From the NCBI GenBank assembly GCA_028023455.1, contig JAQFVV010006220.1, forward strand, positions 8,287,852-8,351,851: a stretch of DNA of 64,000 nucleotides, in the 5' to 3' direction. The notes under the pieces were generated by a model. It made no database searches. It saw nothing but the letters and a program-made list of their open reading frames with translations, and was not told the DNA's origin. The position numbers and the translations under genes are program-made. The stretch comes from Epiperipatus broadwayi. Taxonomy: Eukaryota; Onychophora; Udeonychophora; Euonychophora; Peripatidae. Positions 1-11,475 of this stretch are shown here, in pieces (the first letter of the stretch is position 1; each line of letters starts with the position of its first letter).

Positions 1-1460
1 TATTCAATATTTACATTTTTTATATTTATTAAAATGATAAAGAAACATAAAAGTCCAAAGGATTGTAATTAAAAAGTATTTTAATATAAATGCAATAAAG
101 AAAATAAAAATAAAACATGATTAAGCCAACTGCAACAAAGATGCAGACAGTTATCACTTTTCGGGCAAGTACTATCCTGTAATTTTGAAAATATTGCACT
201 GAAACACACAAAAATCTGAAGGTTTGTAATTAATTTTTTTTTTAATGTAAATTCATTATACCAGCTGTAAACTAATCTCAGTGCATCACAAATGATGTTT
301 TGGAACCTTCTAAACACATTCCTGCCCAATAAATAGACACTTAGAACAAGTTTGCACATGACACTGCCATTGAGTCTTCGTTCACACATGAAGTGTGATA
401 TCATGGCTATTATCACATCTTGTTTTGTTGGTGAAAGATTCCAAATTTTAATCATATTTCCAAAAATAATAAGGCAGAAAAGAAATGTTACAAAAGTCAG
501 TATGTGTTAATGAATGACAAAAAAATAACGTTAATTTTAACTACATGTTATCTGTTTGCCTCATGTTAACCTTTGGAAGTTATGTTGTGAATGGAATTTA
601 TTAAAAAATATATTCAAATTTTTTAAAATTAACATTCAATTTAGAATACTTTTAATATTTTTTAAAGTTAACAAGCTATACATTTTCAAGAAAATAATTT
701 CAAGAAGGAAAAAAAGGAAACAAATACTTTGATTCTGAAAATTGTTTACATTTTTTTTCTTGAACATATATAGCTTGTTAACTTTAAAAATATTAACAAA
801 TGTATTCTAAATTGAATGTTAATTTTAAAAAATTTGAATACATTTTTAAATAAATTCTATTCACAACTTCCAAATATCAACATGTGGTTAAAATTAATGT
901 TATTTTTTTGTTGACATTCATTAATAAGTGTTGATTTTTTTAATATTTCTTTTTTGCCTTACCATTTTTGGAAATATGATTAAAATTTGGAATCTTTCAT
1001 CAACAGAACAAGATGCAGTAGAATATTCTCAAAGTTACAAGATATTGCCCACCTGAAAAGTATGTAATAATGACTATGATATTACATTTTATGTGCAAAC
1101 AGAGACACAATAGAGTGTCATGTGTGAACATGTTCTAAACGCCTTTCTGTTTGGAAAGAAATGTAGTTAGAAGGATCCAAAACATCATTTGTGAGCGCTC
1201 TGAGATTAGCTTACAGCTGGTATAGTGAATTTACATTTAAAATTTTTTTAATTACAACCCTTGGGATTTTTGAGTGTTTAAATGAAATATTTTCAAAACT
1301 ACAGGATAGTGCTCACCCGAAAAGTGATATCTCTCTGCACCCTTTGTTATAGTTTGCTTAATTGTGGTTTTTTTTTTTTTTACTATATTTACATTAAAAA
1401 AGTCTTTAGTTACAATTCTTTGGATATTTGAGTTTCTTTATCATTATAATAAATAAAAAA
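1..1460. repeat. Large imperfect fold-back (inverted repeat) element
   Basis: The left arm (about 1-690) reappears as its reverse complement in the right arm (about 755-1460). The centre is near 725, with a spacer of roughly 80 bp. Matching pairs seen by eye include GTTAACAAGCTATA at 667-680 against its complement at 769-782, the stretch near 430-460 against about 970-1000, and the stretch at 25-75 against about 1400-1455. Mismatches and small indels are frequent, so the copy is old. The open reading frames inside it (about 29-455, - strand) have no recognisable domain and look like chance frames. The left end may lie beyond the window. No transposase is visible, so it could be a non-autonomous fold-back transposon or two inverted copies of one repeat. 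Confidence 0.8.
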
Positions 1461-2730
1461 ACCTAAATATAGAATATGATATCTTAGAGTCAGCCATATT
1501 ATTTATACCATGTGTTGGAAATCCCTGAAAATGGATAATTTAAAATAAAATGGATAATTTAAAATAAAATGGTGGCAATCTTTCCGGCAGGCAAACTATG
1601 GAAGTACCAAAAGAAGAAATATAAGGCAGGCAAAAATATGGCAGAAAAATTTATGGAAAATTTAAATTAAGGTAGAGATAATTAAAGAAATGATTGGATA
1701 GCCACAAAGGCCATATTTTAATTTTAAAGAGGAAATTTAAGTAAAGTATTAATTTTATTTATTTATATCAAAACAAAAAAATAGAGAATATTCATTAAAA
1801 ATATACACAATCATTAAAAAAACATACATAGTGAAGCCACAAACTATTATGCTGTATCAATATACATTACTTCAATTATAAGCTATAAAAAAAAAGTAAA
1901 GCAAATTTTTTTTTTTACAAATTTAATGCATTTTACAATACTTTAGCAGCCATTGACTATCTCTCATTTCCTTATGCAGTCACATTAAAAAATTAAATTT
2001 AAATTTTAAATTATGCTCTATCAGAGTACCATATTTTTCAAAAAAAATTTCAATGTTTTATGATGAAAGCACATATAATTTTTTTTATCCATTCCAAATG
2101 TGTACAGTATTTCACATAATAAAATATTTTCTAAGCATAAGTTTTACTAAATGTTAGAACATACTTAAAGTTAATACTGACTTAAGAAGATCAGAAAGAT
2201 TGTAATTTATTGATAACGAGATTGTGTTTTTATAAGTGAAAAAGTTATTGAAAAAAAAAAAAAAGATCAAATGCATATTCAATTACAATGAAGGTCAGAC
2301 TAGTTCACTATTTATTTTATTTAAAAAATAAAATGTTTTTTTCTTATTCTTATTTTTTCAATGAATGAAAAATATATGTAATTGGGTACCCTCAATTTAT
2401 TATTAATAATTAAATTATTATTTTTAAAAAATTTTGTTTGTATTATAATTTTAATTTATATGTGCATGTTATATATATGTGTGTGTGTCTGTATTACATG
2501 TATGTGCATGTTGAAAAGTACTGTACACTTGCAGTTCAATAAACAATACATATTCTAATTAAAGTTTATTAATAAAATGTCAACTATTACACACAATATA
2601 CATTGTATGTCTATAGGGCTTGAAATAGAATAGTGTGTATATTATGACTCCACTCTATGTGAAAATACACATAGCATGTGTACAGCAGATTATGAATATC
2701 TATATATATTGCTACAATTAAATATGGTCA
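1461..2730. other. AT-rich noncoding stretch with short simple repeats
   Basis: No coding frame with recognisable content. A roughly 20-bp unit (ATGGATAATTTAAAATAAA) is repeated in tandem at about 1529-1570. A short TA/TG microsatellite lies at about 2470-2490, and many homopolymer A/T runs are present. I see nothing else in this stretch. Confidence 0.6.
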
Positions 2731-2776
2731 TTATAACATTTAAGTAAACATTTATTTTATAACGTCTTGCGTGCGA

Positions 2777-2994
2777 TTATTAAAATAGAATGACAGCCTG
2801 TTAAGCTAATTGCGCAGACGCTGTGAGGATGTTATTATTAATAAATGAATACCTTCGAACGACCACATGATATAGTAAATACTATATAGTATTTACTATA
2901 TCATGTGGTCGTTCGAAGGTATTCATTTATTAATAATAACATCCTCACAGCGTCTGCGCAATTAGCTTAACAGGCTGTCATTCTATTTTAATAA
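2777..2994. repeat. Perfect 218-bp palindrome without spacer
   Basis: The two 109-bp arms are exact reverse complements meeting at ACTATATAGT (centre 2885/2886). Pairs checked by eye include TTATTAAAATAGAATGACAG at the left end and its complement at the right end. The arms are richer in G+C and CpG (for example GCGCAGACGCTGTGAGG) than the surroundings. A 15-bp direct repeat, ATAACATTTAAGTAA, lies at 2733-2747 and 2991-3005, the second copy overlapping the palindrome end. This suggests insertion or a duplication event. No coding potential. It could be a palindromic MITE, a replication fold-back, or an assembly artefact from a hairpin read. Confidence 0.9.
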
Positions 2995-3005
2995 CATTTA
3001 AGTAA

Positions 3006-4258
3006 GGAATTGAAGGCATTGATCCAGAAGTATTGCTTGGAGGGTGTTGTGTATCCATTGTTGGTGCTGTAGCATGAGGGCCCAATTTTAAAATACCCTG
3101 AGAAGTAATATATAATTAATAATAACCCTGAGAATGCTATATTTAGCCCAGCAGTTTAAAGTGAGATAGGGATAATACTTACCTTCAAGACTTGCATGTA
3201 TATCTTAAAATTTATATTTCAGTTGCAATTAAATTAATACAGCAGAGGAAGGCAGAATACTAATGGATCAGAAATGGAAAAAAAAAAAAAGAGCATGCAG
3301 ATTTTCTATGAAGTTTGGGACTCAGTCTAACTTGTTTATTAACTTATTATTAAAAGCATATTAATATAAAAAGATAGAATACATTGAAGAAAAAATAAAT
3401 GGAAGCTCTCAATCTGATAGCATGGAATAAGAAAAGGTAAGCCAAGGGCATGAAAATTATTCATTTAAGGAAGAAAATCCAGGGATGACATTGAAAGAAT
3501 CAGGTATGATAATAAAGAAAACAAAATATCAGAAAATGGCTTTAGAAACTAAAAAAAGAAAGAACAGCAGGCAGTTAATCTAAGAGTAATTTGCCAACTA
3601 TTTAAAAAAATGGGAGAGCAAAATGGAAAACAATCAGAAGAAAATGAAAAGAATGGATAACAAAATGGAAAATAGAATAGAAGAGATGAACTACATTATA
3701 GAAGTTAAAAATGATTTAGAAAAGAACTTAAAAATAATACAGACAAGATTACATGTGAACAATGTGGAAAATATCATTTTCCTGGTCAATGAAGACATAA
3801 TGAAGAATCAGTGAATTTATTTAGAGATGTTGAGAAATAAGGTTGAATTGCAAGAAAAACACAGATTTCAGTGAACAAGTGTTAAAGAAACATTTTAATA
3901 AACAAATAAAAGTGGTAAGTAAGAAAATTAGTAAAAGTTCAAGTCAGTACCTTGGCAAAATTAATAGCAAAGGAGCAGTAAGTTAATATAAAAACAGTAT
4001 TGGTGCATGAAGAATTAAAAAAAGACTTTGAAAGAAGTCAAACCAACAGAACCTTATAGCAGTGTGAAGAAAAGTTACAGGCCTATTATAGAGAAATGGA
4101 AGATATAGAAAATTTAAAAAGTATTTAGATAAGATATAATCACCTATAGAATAATTGAATGAAAGTAATCATACATCAAGCAAGATTGTTTTGATATGCC
4201 ATACAATTTCATGAAAAGTGTGATTAAAGAAAATCAAAAAGAAGAGACAACTCAATTT
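3006..4258 (+). pseudogene. 5' part of degraded Ty3/gypsy element A: coiled-coil gag-like region
   Basis: Adenine-rich + strand sequence with short broken frames rich in Lys, Glu, Asn and Met. The longest uninterrupted frame (3623-3814) reads as a charged coiled coil with motifs such as MENRIEEMNYIIEVKNDLEK. Lys/Glu-rich coiled-coil N-termini occur in some gypsy Gag proteins. The assignment rests mainly on context: beyond the Merlin insertion the same strand continues with a Gag-like segment and then a clear gypsy reverse transcriptase (8180 onward). Stops and frameshifts are many, so this is a dead copy. The outer LTR was not identified. Confidence 0.45.
4251..4258. repeat. Left target-site duplication of the Merlin element
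   Basis: CTCAATTT immediately precedes the left terminal inverted repeat. It is repeated exactly at 6615-6622 immediately after the right one. Eight to nine bp is the known target duplication size of the Merlin superfamily. Confidence 0.9.
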
Positions 4259-6614
4259 GGTAATAGTTTACTAGACAAAGACGCCGCCTGATGGCGCCGT
4301 TTTCATGCTAAGACTATAATATATGAACATTCCCAGGCTGTCTATTTTAATCATTTTGTGGTGTTTTTTGTTGCCAAAAAAAAATCAAATACAAAAATTG
4401 TGTTTTTTAACCATTTTTTTTTTTATTATTATAAACAAATTATATGAAATGAAATCAACAAATGTAAAATAAAATCAACAAATTTCAATTTTATTACGGT
4501 TTTTTTGGTATTGCCGTTTTTTTTTTTTCCAAAAATAATTGGAACAAAAATAAAAGTTATTACATTTTCATTTTTACATAGAAACAGCAACAAATACTAA
4601 AATGGTTTTAAACTTATTATGCTTTTTTTTTAACGTGCTATTTTTTTAAAAAAAACATTTTTTAATTTGGTTAGTCTTTTTATGTGTTACCCATTTTTTT
4701 TTTTTGTTTAAAAATCAATAATCGGAACAAAAAGTAAAAGTTCTTAGTCTTTCTTTTACATTTTCATTTTTACATAGAAACAGCAACAAATACTAAAATG
4801 GTTTTAAACTTATTACGCTTTTTTTTTTTTTTTAATAAAACAAATTTCAATTTTATTACTCGTTTTTTGTATTACCCGCTTTTTTTTGTTTCAAAAATAA
4901 TCGCAACAAAAAGTAAAAGTTGTTAGCCTTTCTTTTTTAAACTATAAACAACAACAACAAATTAAAAAAGTCTTACAAATAACATGCTTCTTGAGTTTTT
5001 AGAAACCAGTTTAAACTTTTCAAGCTTTTTTAACAATAACAACAACCAAGATGAAAGAGCAATAACTTTAAAAACTATTACCCAAATAACCATTGAATAC
5101 TTGAAACCGATTTTGTTTGCAAAAAAGAACAACAACAAATATTAAGAATCTTCAAAATCACTTCGATTTACATGAACGACTTCAAATGCTATTTGACAAA
5201 AGGAAATTTTTGTTAGGTAAACATTACAAAAATAAAAACATTATTTGTCAAAATAAACAAGTCAATACTTTACAAAAATCCTACTGGGAGTGCCGTGTCA
5301 AAGACATCTCTGAAAAGATGGCCAGGAAAACATCTTCATCCTTATGGAGAAGTCGCCTCATAAATTCTGCAAGGTAGTTTGGCAGAACTTGACGGTGAGT
5401 TCCACAATGTTTATGATTTTTCCACTTTAAAAGGCCCCAGAGACGCTTAATGGTTTGCGTGTGAGCGCCTGTGGAAGGGTCCACCAAGTTGTAGGTGTGA
5501 TTCACTGTCATATGATGGAATCTTGATGCCTCAAGATCAACAGACTTATAAGCCTTCCAACAGTCCAAGAAGATAGTCGATCCGGACGTTGTCTTTCAGG
5601 GCCTGCAAAAATGTGGATGCAGATCAGCAAGGAACACATTTTTAAAAAACATTCATATGTCTCGCGGCACACACCCTCAAAAATCCATTGTTGAGAAAGT
5701 ACTCTTCCCTGATAGTTTTTACTCCTGCTAAAGAGTGTTTCATCCACCCCAACTGTCAAACTGGGCCTGCCGATTTGACAGCAGGGTCGAGCTGCCAAAC
5801 TCTCAGAACACAGCTCCCGCAGACCATTGGTCCAATGTAAAATGGCATTTCTGCCGATCGACAGTTCTGTCTGGATGGCTTGGTTACTCGGCTGTTCAAG
5901 GCTCCAGTACTATGTAACATGTACAGCTTGAACCAATGGTATTCTGGAGCTGTCAAACCAACTAATCTTTTGAATGGAACACGTTCGCTTGCATGAACGC
6001 AATGGACAGCGAAATTGAGTGGTGGTACCTTTTGAACAGAATAACTTCATTGCTGATCCACAATCACATCTCTTTGAATGTGGAAGCACATTCATTCTTT
6101 GCAAATATGACACAGCATCTGATTCTGTTGCTGGTAAATCACAGAATCGAACAAGATGTGAGATTTCCTGTGCCATTTTATTGGTCTCGTGGAATGTTAC
6201 GGACAATACGTTACTTGACACGTTACCTAATTCAACTATCTTCACTCATCTATTTGGACAAGGTTTTGCCGCTTAAAACTTCATTACAGAATGGTGTAAA
6301 ATGTCAGATAATTATTACTTAAGAAAATCGTATTTACTTCAATACTAAAAAAAAATTAAATAAAAAGAATGATTTTGATAGAATTCAGATACACACACCC
6401 TCACACGAAGACATAAAAAGGTATGAAGTGTGCTAATATGCAAAAATTATTTACTGTGATGTGACAAAGTAGCCTGCTATCTGTAACACAACACAACTTG
6501 TATTATAGTAAACGCGGGTTCGAACATGCTGGCGGTCGCAGAAACAGCATTTTTATGTGCTTTAGCACATAAACGGTGCTATCAGGTGGTGTCTTTGTCG
6601 AGTAAACTATTACC
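4259..6614 (-). mobile_element. Merlin-superfamily DNA transposon (IS1016-like), 2356 bp
   Basis: The ends are terminal inverted repeats of about 44 bp. They begin GGTAATAGTTTACT at 4259 and end AGTAAACTATTACC at 6614, with about five differences. The 8-bp duplication CTCAATTT flanks both ends exactly. A decayed transposase lies on the - strand between about 6245 and 5281. The left noncoding part (about 4500-4960) holds 2-3 tandem copies of a unit of roughly 180 bp containing ACATAGAAACAGCAACAAAT. A GTGCTTTAGCAC hairpin sits near the right end. The element sits inside gypsy element A, whose remnants resume on both sides, so it is younger than A. Confidence 0.93.
5281..6245 (-). pseudogene. 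Merlin transposase, frameshifted (ISXO2-like DDE domain)
   Basis: Three overlapping - strand frames make up one transposase. The N-terminal segment (6245-5910) has a Cys-rich zinc-ribbon-like pattern (CDCGSAMKLFC then CPLRSCKR) followed by SWFDSSRIPL, as in IS1595/Merlin proteins. The middle segment (5798-5640) holds VGVDETLFSRSKNYQGR, with the first catalytic Asp. The C-terminal segment (5568-5281) holds DCWKAYKSV, with the second Asp, then HTQTIKRLWGLLKW. In the family the third acidic residue follows the TQTI-type motif, and here that position reads Lys. With at least two frameshifts and this substitution the enzyme should be inactive. The DDE assignment is from family knowledge; the motifs are read directly. 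Confidence 0.88.
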
Positions 6615-6622
6615 CTCAATTT
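6615..6622. repeat. Right target-site duplication of the Merlin element
   Basis: Exact second copy of CTCAATTT, directly adjoining the right terminal inverted repeat. Confidence 0.9.
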
Positions 6623-8179
6623 AATATTTTTTAAAAAGAAGAACAGGTTGCCAAGTGGGCCAAATAATAGCAAAGCCTATTCAAATAAAGACATTTAATG
6701 TTGATGTAACAGAAAGACTTATTGCTTTGGAAAGCTTAAAAGAATTTTAATTTTCACATATTAAGAGAAGAAAAGATAACATTGACATTTAATAATCTAC
6801 ATGATACAGCAAATAATTTGTGGCATTCATTGTAATTAAACCACAACAGTTTGGAGATTACCACTGGGTTATTCTGTGCAGCATTTGGAGTGAAGAATCA
6901 TAGGATGGTATTATGTATCAAATATCTCAAGAAAGGTATGCAATGGTTCCAGGAGAAACTTACATCCAATTTTTTTGCCATCAAACATCTAAATTGATAT
7001 CTTTTATCCCCCCCCCCCTTTTATCAGAATGGCTGACTATCAGAACAATACGTCATAAGGTGCTATCAGTAGTTCAATAATTAGTGTTTGGATATGTACT
7101 ATTGAAGAGATAACCAAATTACTGACAGCAGACTTTGAAAATTCATATAAGGAACCTCTAGAGAAAGTTTGAAATAATAATCATCCATGTCTATAATAAG
7201 CCACTATACAAGCTTCTTATTGTGAACCTAGAAATTGTAATCTGAGACTAGGCAGAATTCTAGATTGTAAACATGATAGAGAGAATTATAATAGAAAGAT
7301 GAATAGAAATAGAGAAAACAACTTTATCTCCCATGATGCAGATCTTCAGAACAAAATCTAATGGAAGATGTAGGTCAAGAGATGCAAGTTGCTTCCAGAT
7401 TACAGGGGAATCCAGAAAACTGAAGGATATCTGGAGTGTTCCTTGCACTGAAGTCCAGAAGTCCATTTAAGAACAATAACATGATGATGTAAATGACATA
7501 ATAAAGAAATTGATAGGATGATGGTAAGATCATAGGAAATTACCAATAGGCCTATCCCATAATACCTATAGTCTTGGAAGAATTACAAGCCAGTGCATTC
7601 CTTTATATAGTTAGCCAAATATTCTTACTCATTCGCTCTTTTTTTTTTCTTAAACAAAAATCAATAATAATCACTTACAGATTTTGACATTGCCTATGAG
7701 ACAAACATAAATAATACTAACAAATGGGGAAAGGGCTAGTCTAGAAACTAAACAAGTATGGATTAATATCTAATTGAAATTATTGACCTTTGATTGTGTA
7801 TTTTTAATGATACCTGAGTTAATTCAAGATGTGATTTTTGAGTCGGGCTTCTTACACTCATACAAATGTCTTCTGGGCTATAGCAATAGGACTTTCACCT
7901 GCAAACAGAAGACCCTACAATATATAGATTGAGAAGAATATATTCCTTGTATCCACTGATGCAATGTCTTATAAATATTGCTAAGATAAAAACCAGTGTT
8001 GAAGCATCATCCTTATAGGTACCAGCAGAGCAGCAAACCTTAATCAGTCTTCTAATGAAATATCACTTTGTATTTCTCCAATAATCCAGGTGTAATCCAA
8101 GGATATGCAAACTATGTAAAAGTTAAACAGGAAAATAATTTTCAAAACATATTTTATTGAATTCTCTTAGAATAATTTT
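6623..8179 (+). pseudogene. Gypsy element A, gag/protease remnant after the Merlin insertion
   Basis: Broken + strand frames. Near 6870-6970 a Gag-like stretch can be read: AAFGVKNHRMVLCIKYLKKG followed by MQWFQEKL. This resembles the aliphatic-then-Trp-Phe stretch common in Ty3/gypsy Gag. From about 7100 to 8179 no protein motif can be followed with confidence, although the protease should lie here. A poly-C run (about 7009-7018) interrupts it. This is a degraded part of the element whose reverse transcriptase starts at 8180. Confidence 0.4.
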
Positions 8180-8409
8180 TTGGTGGTGGTTAAGCAGAAA
8201 AGTGGAACCATAAGTATTTGTCTGGATGTCCATAAATTGAATGCACCACTATACCAGAGAGACACATACCATGATCTGTTTCAGAACTCCTTACCAGATT
8301 TGAAGATAAAATTGATTTTCAGTATTGTTGATCAAACTTCAAGCTATTGGCAAATCTTTTCACATCCTCAGGACCATAAATACAGTTTTCAGATATTGAG
8401 AATATATAG
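8180..8409 (+). pseudogene. Gypsy element A reverse transcriptase, N-terminal half
   Basis: The frame gives VVVKQKSGTISICLDVHKLN, then SIVDQTSSYWQI and HKYSF. These match conserved RT blocks of Ty3/gypsy (VxVxKKxG..R.CVDYRKLN; the Asp-containing STLDL..GYWQI block; the KTAF block). The first catalytic Asp sits in the IVDQTSSYWQI segment. The frame is lost at about 8410, where element B begins. RT resumes on the same strand at about 25.28 kb with the next expected blocks, so the 16.8-kb interruption is an insertion. Confidence 0.82.
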
Positions 8410-9770
8410 TGTAACAAAACACTATTATTTACAATAATGTACAATATTATTTACATTAAATTGACATTTCTTAATTAATAATGAATATGCTTTGTTATTA
8501 GCGGATTTATTTATTTCAAGCAGAGGAGTTAAATATGGACATTTTTCTCTATCATCTATATCAACCGTCCGACTAAGAGGGAACAAATAAATGACTTGCA
8601 GTCACATTTCAGATTGTTGAATTTCTCCATAACTGCAGGAAACAAACAGTTCCTCTGCAAATATATTTATTTGAAAGAAATAATTGCTGGGTGCTATCTA
8701 GCCAAGGTTGATGAGAATATCCCCAGAAGAAGATTTAAAGCACTTGATTTTACCAGACTAACACAAAGAGTAAGAAACTGGTTTCAATCCTACCATGAGA
8801 GCCGGTATATTTATAATGCATGTATATAATTAATTTTTAAATTTACTTAATACTAGTATATGTTAATTAAAATGTTATGTGGTGAGTTGTTGAGAAAGAA
8901 AACTTAAGGCAAATTGACAAATTAAAATAACATGTTTATTCACACATGCAACAAAAATAAACATTAATTTAATAATCAAATAAAAATGGAATAAATAAAT
9001 TATGACTTTTTCATTAAGGTTTAATCAGTTTGTCTAGACATTGTATTTTAGATTTATATTTACTTAGGTATTTATTGTTGTAGCTTCATTTCTGGAGAGG
9101 TCACTCCTCTTCTCCTCGAAGGTAATTGAGTTCACTAGTGGTATTCCTATCTTCTTTTGGCGGCTGCTTGCTCCACTAGTCTGGGTTGGCACATATCTAG
9201 GTGTTGTTAACAGGCATGGATCGCAGCAATGATAGACAAAGATTTTTACTACTTGTCAGGAATCAGATGTTGAAGAAACTGGGTGGTGAAACCTGAATGA
9301 ACCCTTCGTAGTAGTTTAGCAATGCATGATGATTTTTAAGTATTTGAGAATATTGCTATATGTTTGCTTGATGACCATGAACATGGTATAGCAAACCAAC
9401 AGTAGAATGAATAATTGATGGTACAGTACTGACTTAACCAACAACAAAACTCAACAAATTTTATATACTTTTCACAGTAAAACTTTTCAGAAGAATCAGA
9501 ATGAAAATGGGGATGAGCATAAAACAATAGGAAATTTGTAGTTTATATACCTTTGTCATTCATTGTCTGTTTAATTGCATTATTAATTAATTTTCCAATT
9601 AAAGTTAATCTTCAAAAAATGTTAATTACAATTTTGATCAATTTATTATTTAATCAATAAATTCCATTTGATCAGATAATTTACACAAATTAGAGATCTT
9701 TAATTAGATTGCTAATTACTTAGTTTCATTTATTGTTCATATACACAATTCTTTCAAAAGTAACTTTATA

Positions 9771-9775
9771 GTTAC
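9771..9775. repeat. TRIM target-site duplication, left
   Basis: GTTAC directly before the 5' LTR. It is repeated at 11476-11480. The undisturbed site in LTR copy 2 (near 24285-24300) reads GTTACTTTTACTGTTACATT. Confidence 0.85.
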
Positions 9776-10433
9776 TGTAGTGTTTGTAAAAATGGCAGAC
9801 ATTTTTGTGCACTCCAGAAAAAACTAGAATTTATTTGAGAGGTTGTTTTTAGATCGTGCTCTGGTAGCTGAGGAATTTAATTAATGCAGTGATGTAATGG
9901 CGATCGACAATTCCAAGAAATATTTGCTGATTACAAATATTTCTGGTTAAGAGACATTGCCTTATTGACAGTGTATTGATTGATTGTTGCAGTTGTCAGA
10001 GAGCGATAAGTGGACTGTGTAACATCTAAGCAGAGCAGTATTGAGTAGGCAGTATTTGAGTAGACGTCTGTTTAACACCAGCAGAGATATCTCACGTTAG
10101 TGCTTGTGGTTAATGACCAGCGCCCAGTGGAAATGTAGTTCACGGGTATAGCTGAAGGAGACCGCAGCAGAGATATTCAGAGCCTTCGTTGGAGAACATT
10201 CGTTGCAGACCAATTTTTTAGAGAGCACATTGCAGACCAATTTGTTGGAGAGCATCCGCTTGCAGACCATTCGTTTGGAGAGCACTCAGTGCAGAGAATA
10301 GAGAGTATATTCAGAGCATTCATTGCAGACCATTCGTTGGAGAGCAGAGCATTAGTGGGAAGAAAACAGCGTGGGAATTGATCATTAGCGAACGTTATTC
10401 GATAGCCGCACAGTCGTAAGTGCGGATATAACA
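9776..10433 (+). repeat. 5' LTR of the TRIM
   Basis: TG...CA ends. It carries an array of about 29-bp units built on TTGGAGAGCAT..GTTGCAGACC from about 10180 to 10350. It has one fewer unit than the 3' LTR of the same element, and this accounts for most of the length difference. Confidence 0.9.
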
Positions 10434-10778
10434 TTGGCGCAGTCGCATTTGGAACCTGTAAGTAGCCAATAAGTTAGACGGAGAAACCTGGTGAAAATGG
10501 AAATCCCAGTTAGTAACGTTAATAACAGAAGTGAATGGCTAAAGTTTTCGTTGCAAGTTTACGTGATAAAACATTGTGAAAGTTTGGAAATAAAACGTTT
10601 GTGCAGTTAACATCGGAAGCTGACTTTACCACGCTTGCGCAGTCACCATTGAACGTAATTGGCGAAAAAGTTTCAGCAGCAGTTAAATCGTATATTTCTA
10701 AGTGAAATAACAGGAAAGTAGGAATATAAAAACAACACCAAGGAATGGCAACAAGGGTTTTTCTAGAGTGGAGGGAGG
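10434..10778 (+). other. TRIM internal region with PBS and PPT
   Basis: Noncoding 345 bp. The primer-binding site TGGCGCAGTCG starts at 10435 and the polypurine tract GTGGAGGGAGG ends at 10778. No Gag-, Pol- or Env-like motif in any frame. Confidence 0.85.
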
Positions 10779-11475
10779 TGTAGTGTTTGTAAAAATGGCA
10801 GACATTTTTGTGCACTCCAGAAAAAACTAGAATTTATTCAAGAGGTTGTTTTTAGATCGCGCTCTGATAGCTGAGGAATTTAATTAATGCATTGACGTAA
10901 TGGTGATCGACAATTCCAAGAAATATTTGCTGATTACAAATATTTCTGGATAAAAGACTTTGCCTTATTGGACAGTGTATTAATTGATTGTTGCAGTTGT
11001 CAGAGAGTGATAAGAGGACTGTGTAACATCTAAGCAGAGCAGTATTGAGTAGGCAGTATTTGAGTAGACGTCTCTTTAACACCAGCAGAGATATCTCACG
11101 TTAGTGCTTGCGGTTAATGACCAGCACCCAGTGGAAATGTAGTTCACAAGTATAGCTGAAGGAGACCGCAGCGGAGATATTCAGAGCCTTCATTGGAGAG
11201 CATTCGTTGCAGACCAATTCGTTGGAGAGCATTTGTTGCAGACCAATTTGTTGGAGAGCACGTTGCAGACCAATTTGTTGGAGAGCATCCGCTTGCAGAC
11301 CATTCGTTTGGAGAGCACCCAGTGCAGAGAATACAGAGTATATTCAGAGCATTCATTGCAGACCATTCATTGGAGAGCATACGCAGCAGAGCATTAGTGG
11401 CAAAAAAACAGCATGGGAATTGAACATTAGCTAATGTTATTGGATAGCCGCACAATCGTAAATGCGGATATAACA
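10779..11475 (+). repeat. 3' LTR of the TRIM
   Basis: Closely matches the 5' LTR but is 39 bp longer. The main difference is an extra unit in the internal minisatellite (about 11190-11400) with units such as TTGGAGAGCATTCGTTGCAG. Open frames across this array are repeat artefacts. Confidence 0.9.

Larger units (their letters stand above)
9776..11475 (+). mobile_element. TRIM (terminal-repeat retrotransposon in miniature), 1.7 kb
   Basis: The 5' LTR is 9776-10433 (658 bp) and the 3' LTR 10779-11475 (697 bp). Both begin TGTAGTGTTTGTAAAAATGG and end GCGGATATAACA. The 5' LTR is followed by TTGGCGCAGTCG, a typical primer-binding-site form. The 3' LTR is preceded by the polypurine tract GGAGGGAGG. 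The internal part is only 345 bp and carries no gag or pol. The 5-bp duplication GTTAC flanks it. All LTR-retrotransposon signals are present without proteins, which defines a TRIM; movement would need enzymes from elsewhere. A solo LTR of the family is at 43394-44123. Confidence 0.93.

Noticed and set aside
29-455. Overlapping - strand frames of 60 and 124 codons
   Set aside because: They lie inside the fold-back arm, have no domain, and their partner arm is frame-broken; chance frames.
11144-11455. Cys/Trp/Asn-rich frames on both strands (also 10097-10434 and 43382-43762)
   Set aside because: They are translations of the 29-bp LTR minisatellite; repeated residues such as NEWSA/NWSA reflect the repeat, not a protein.
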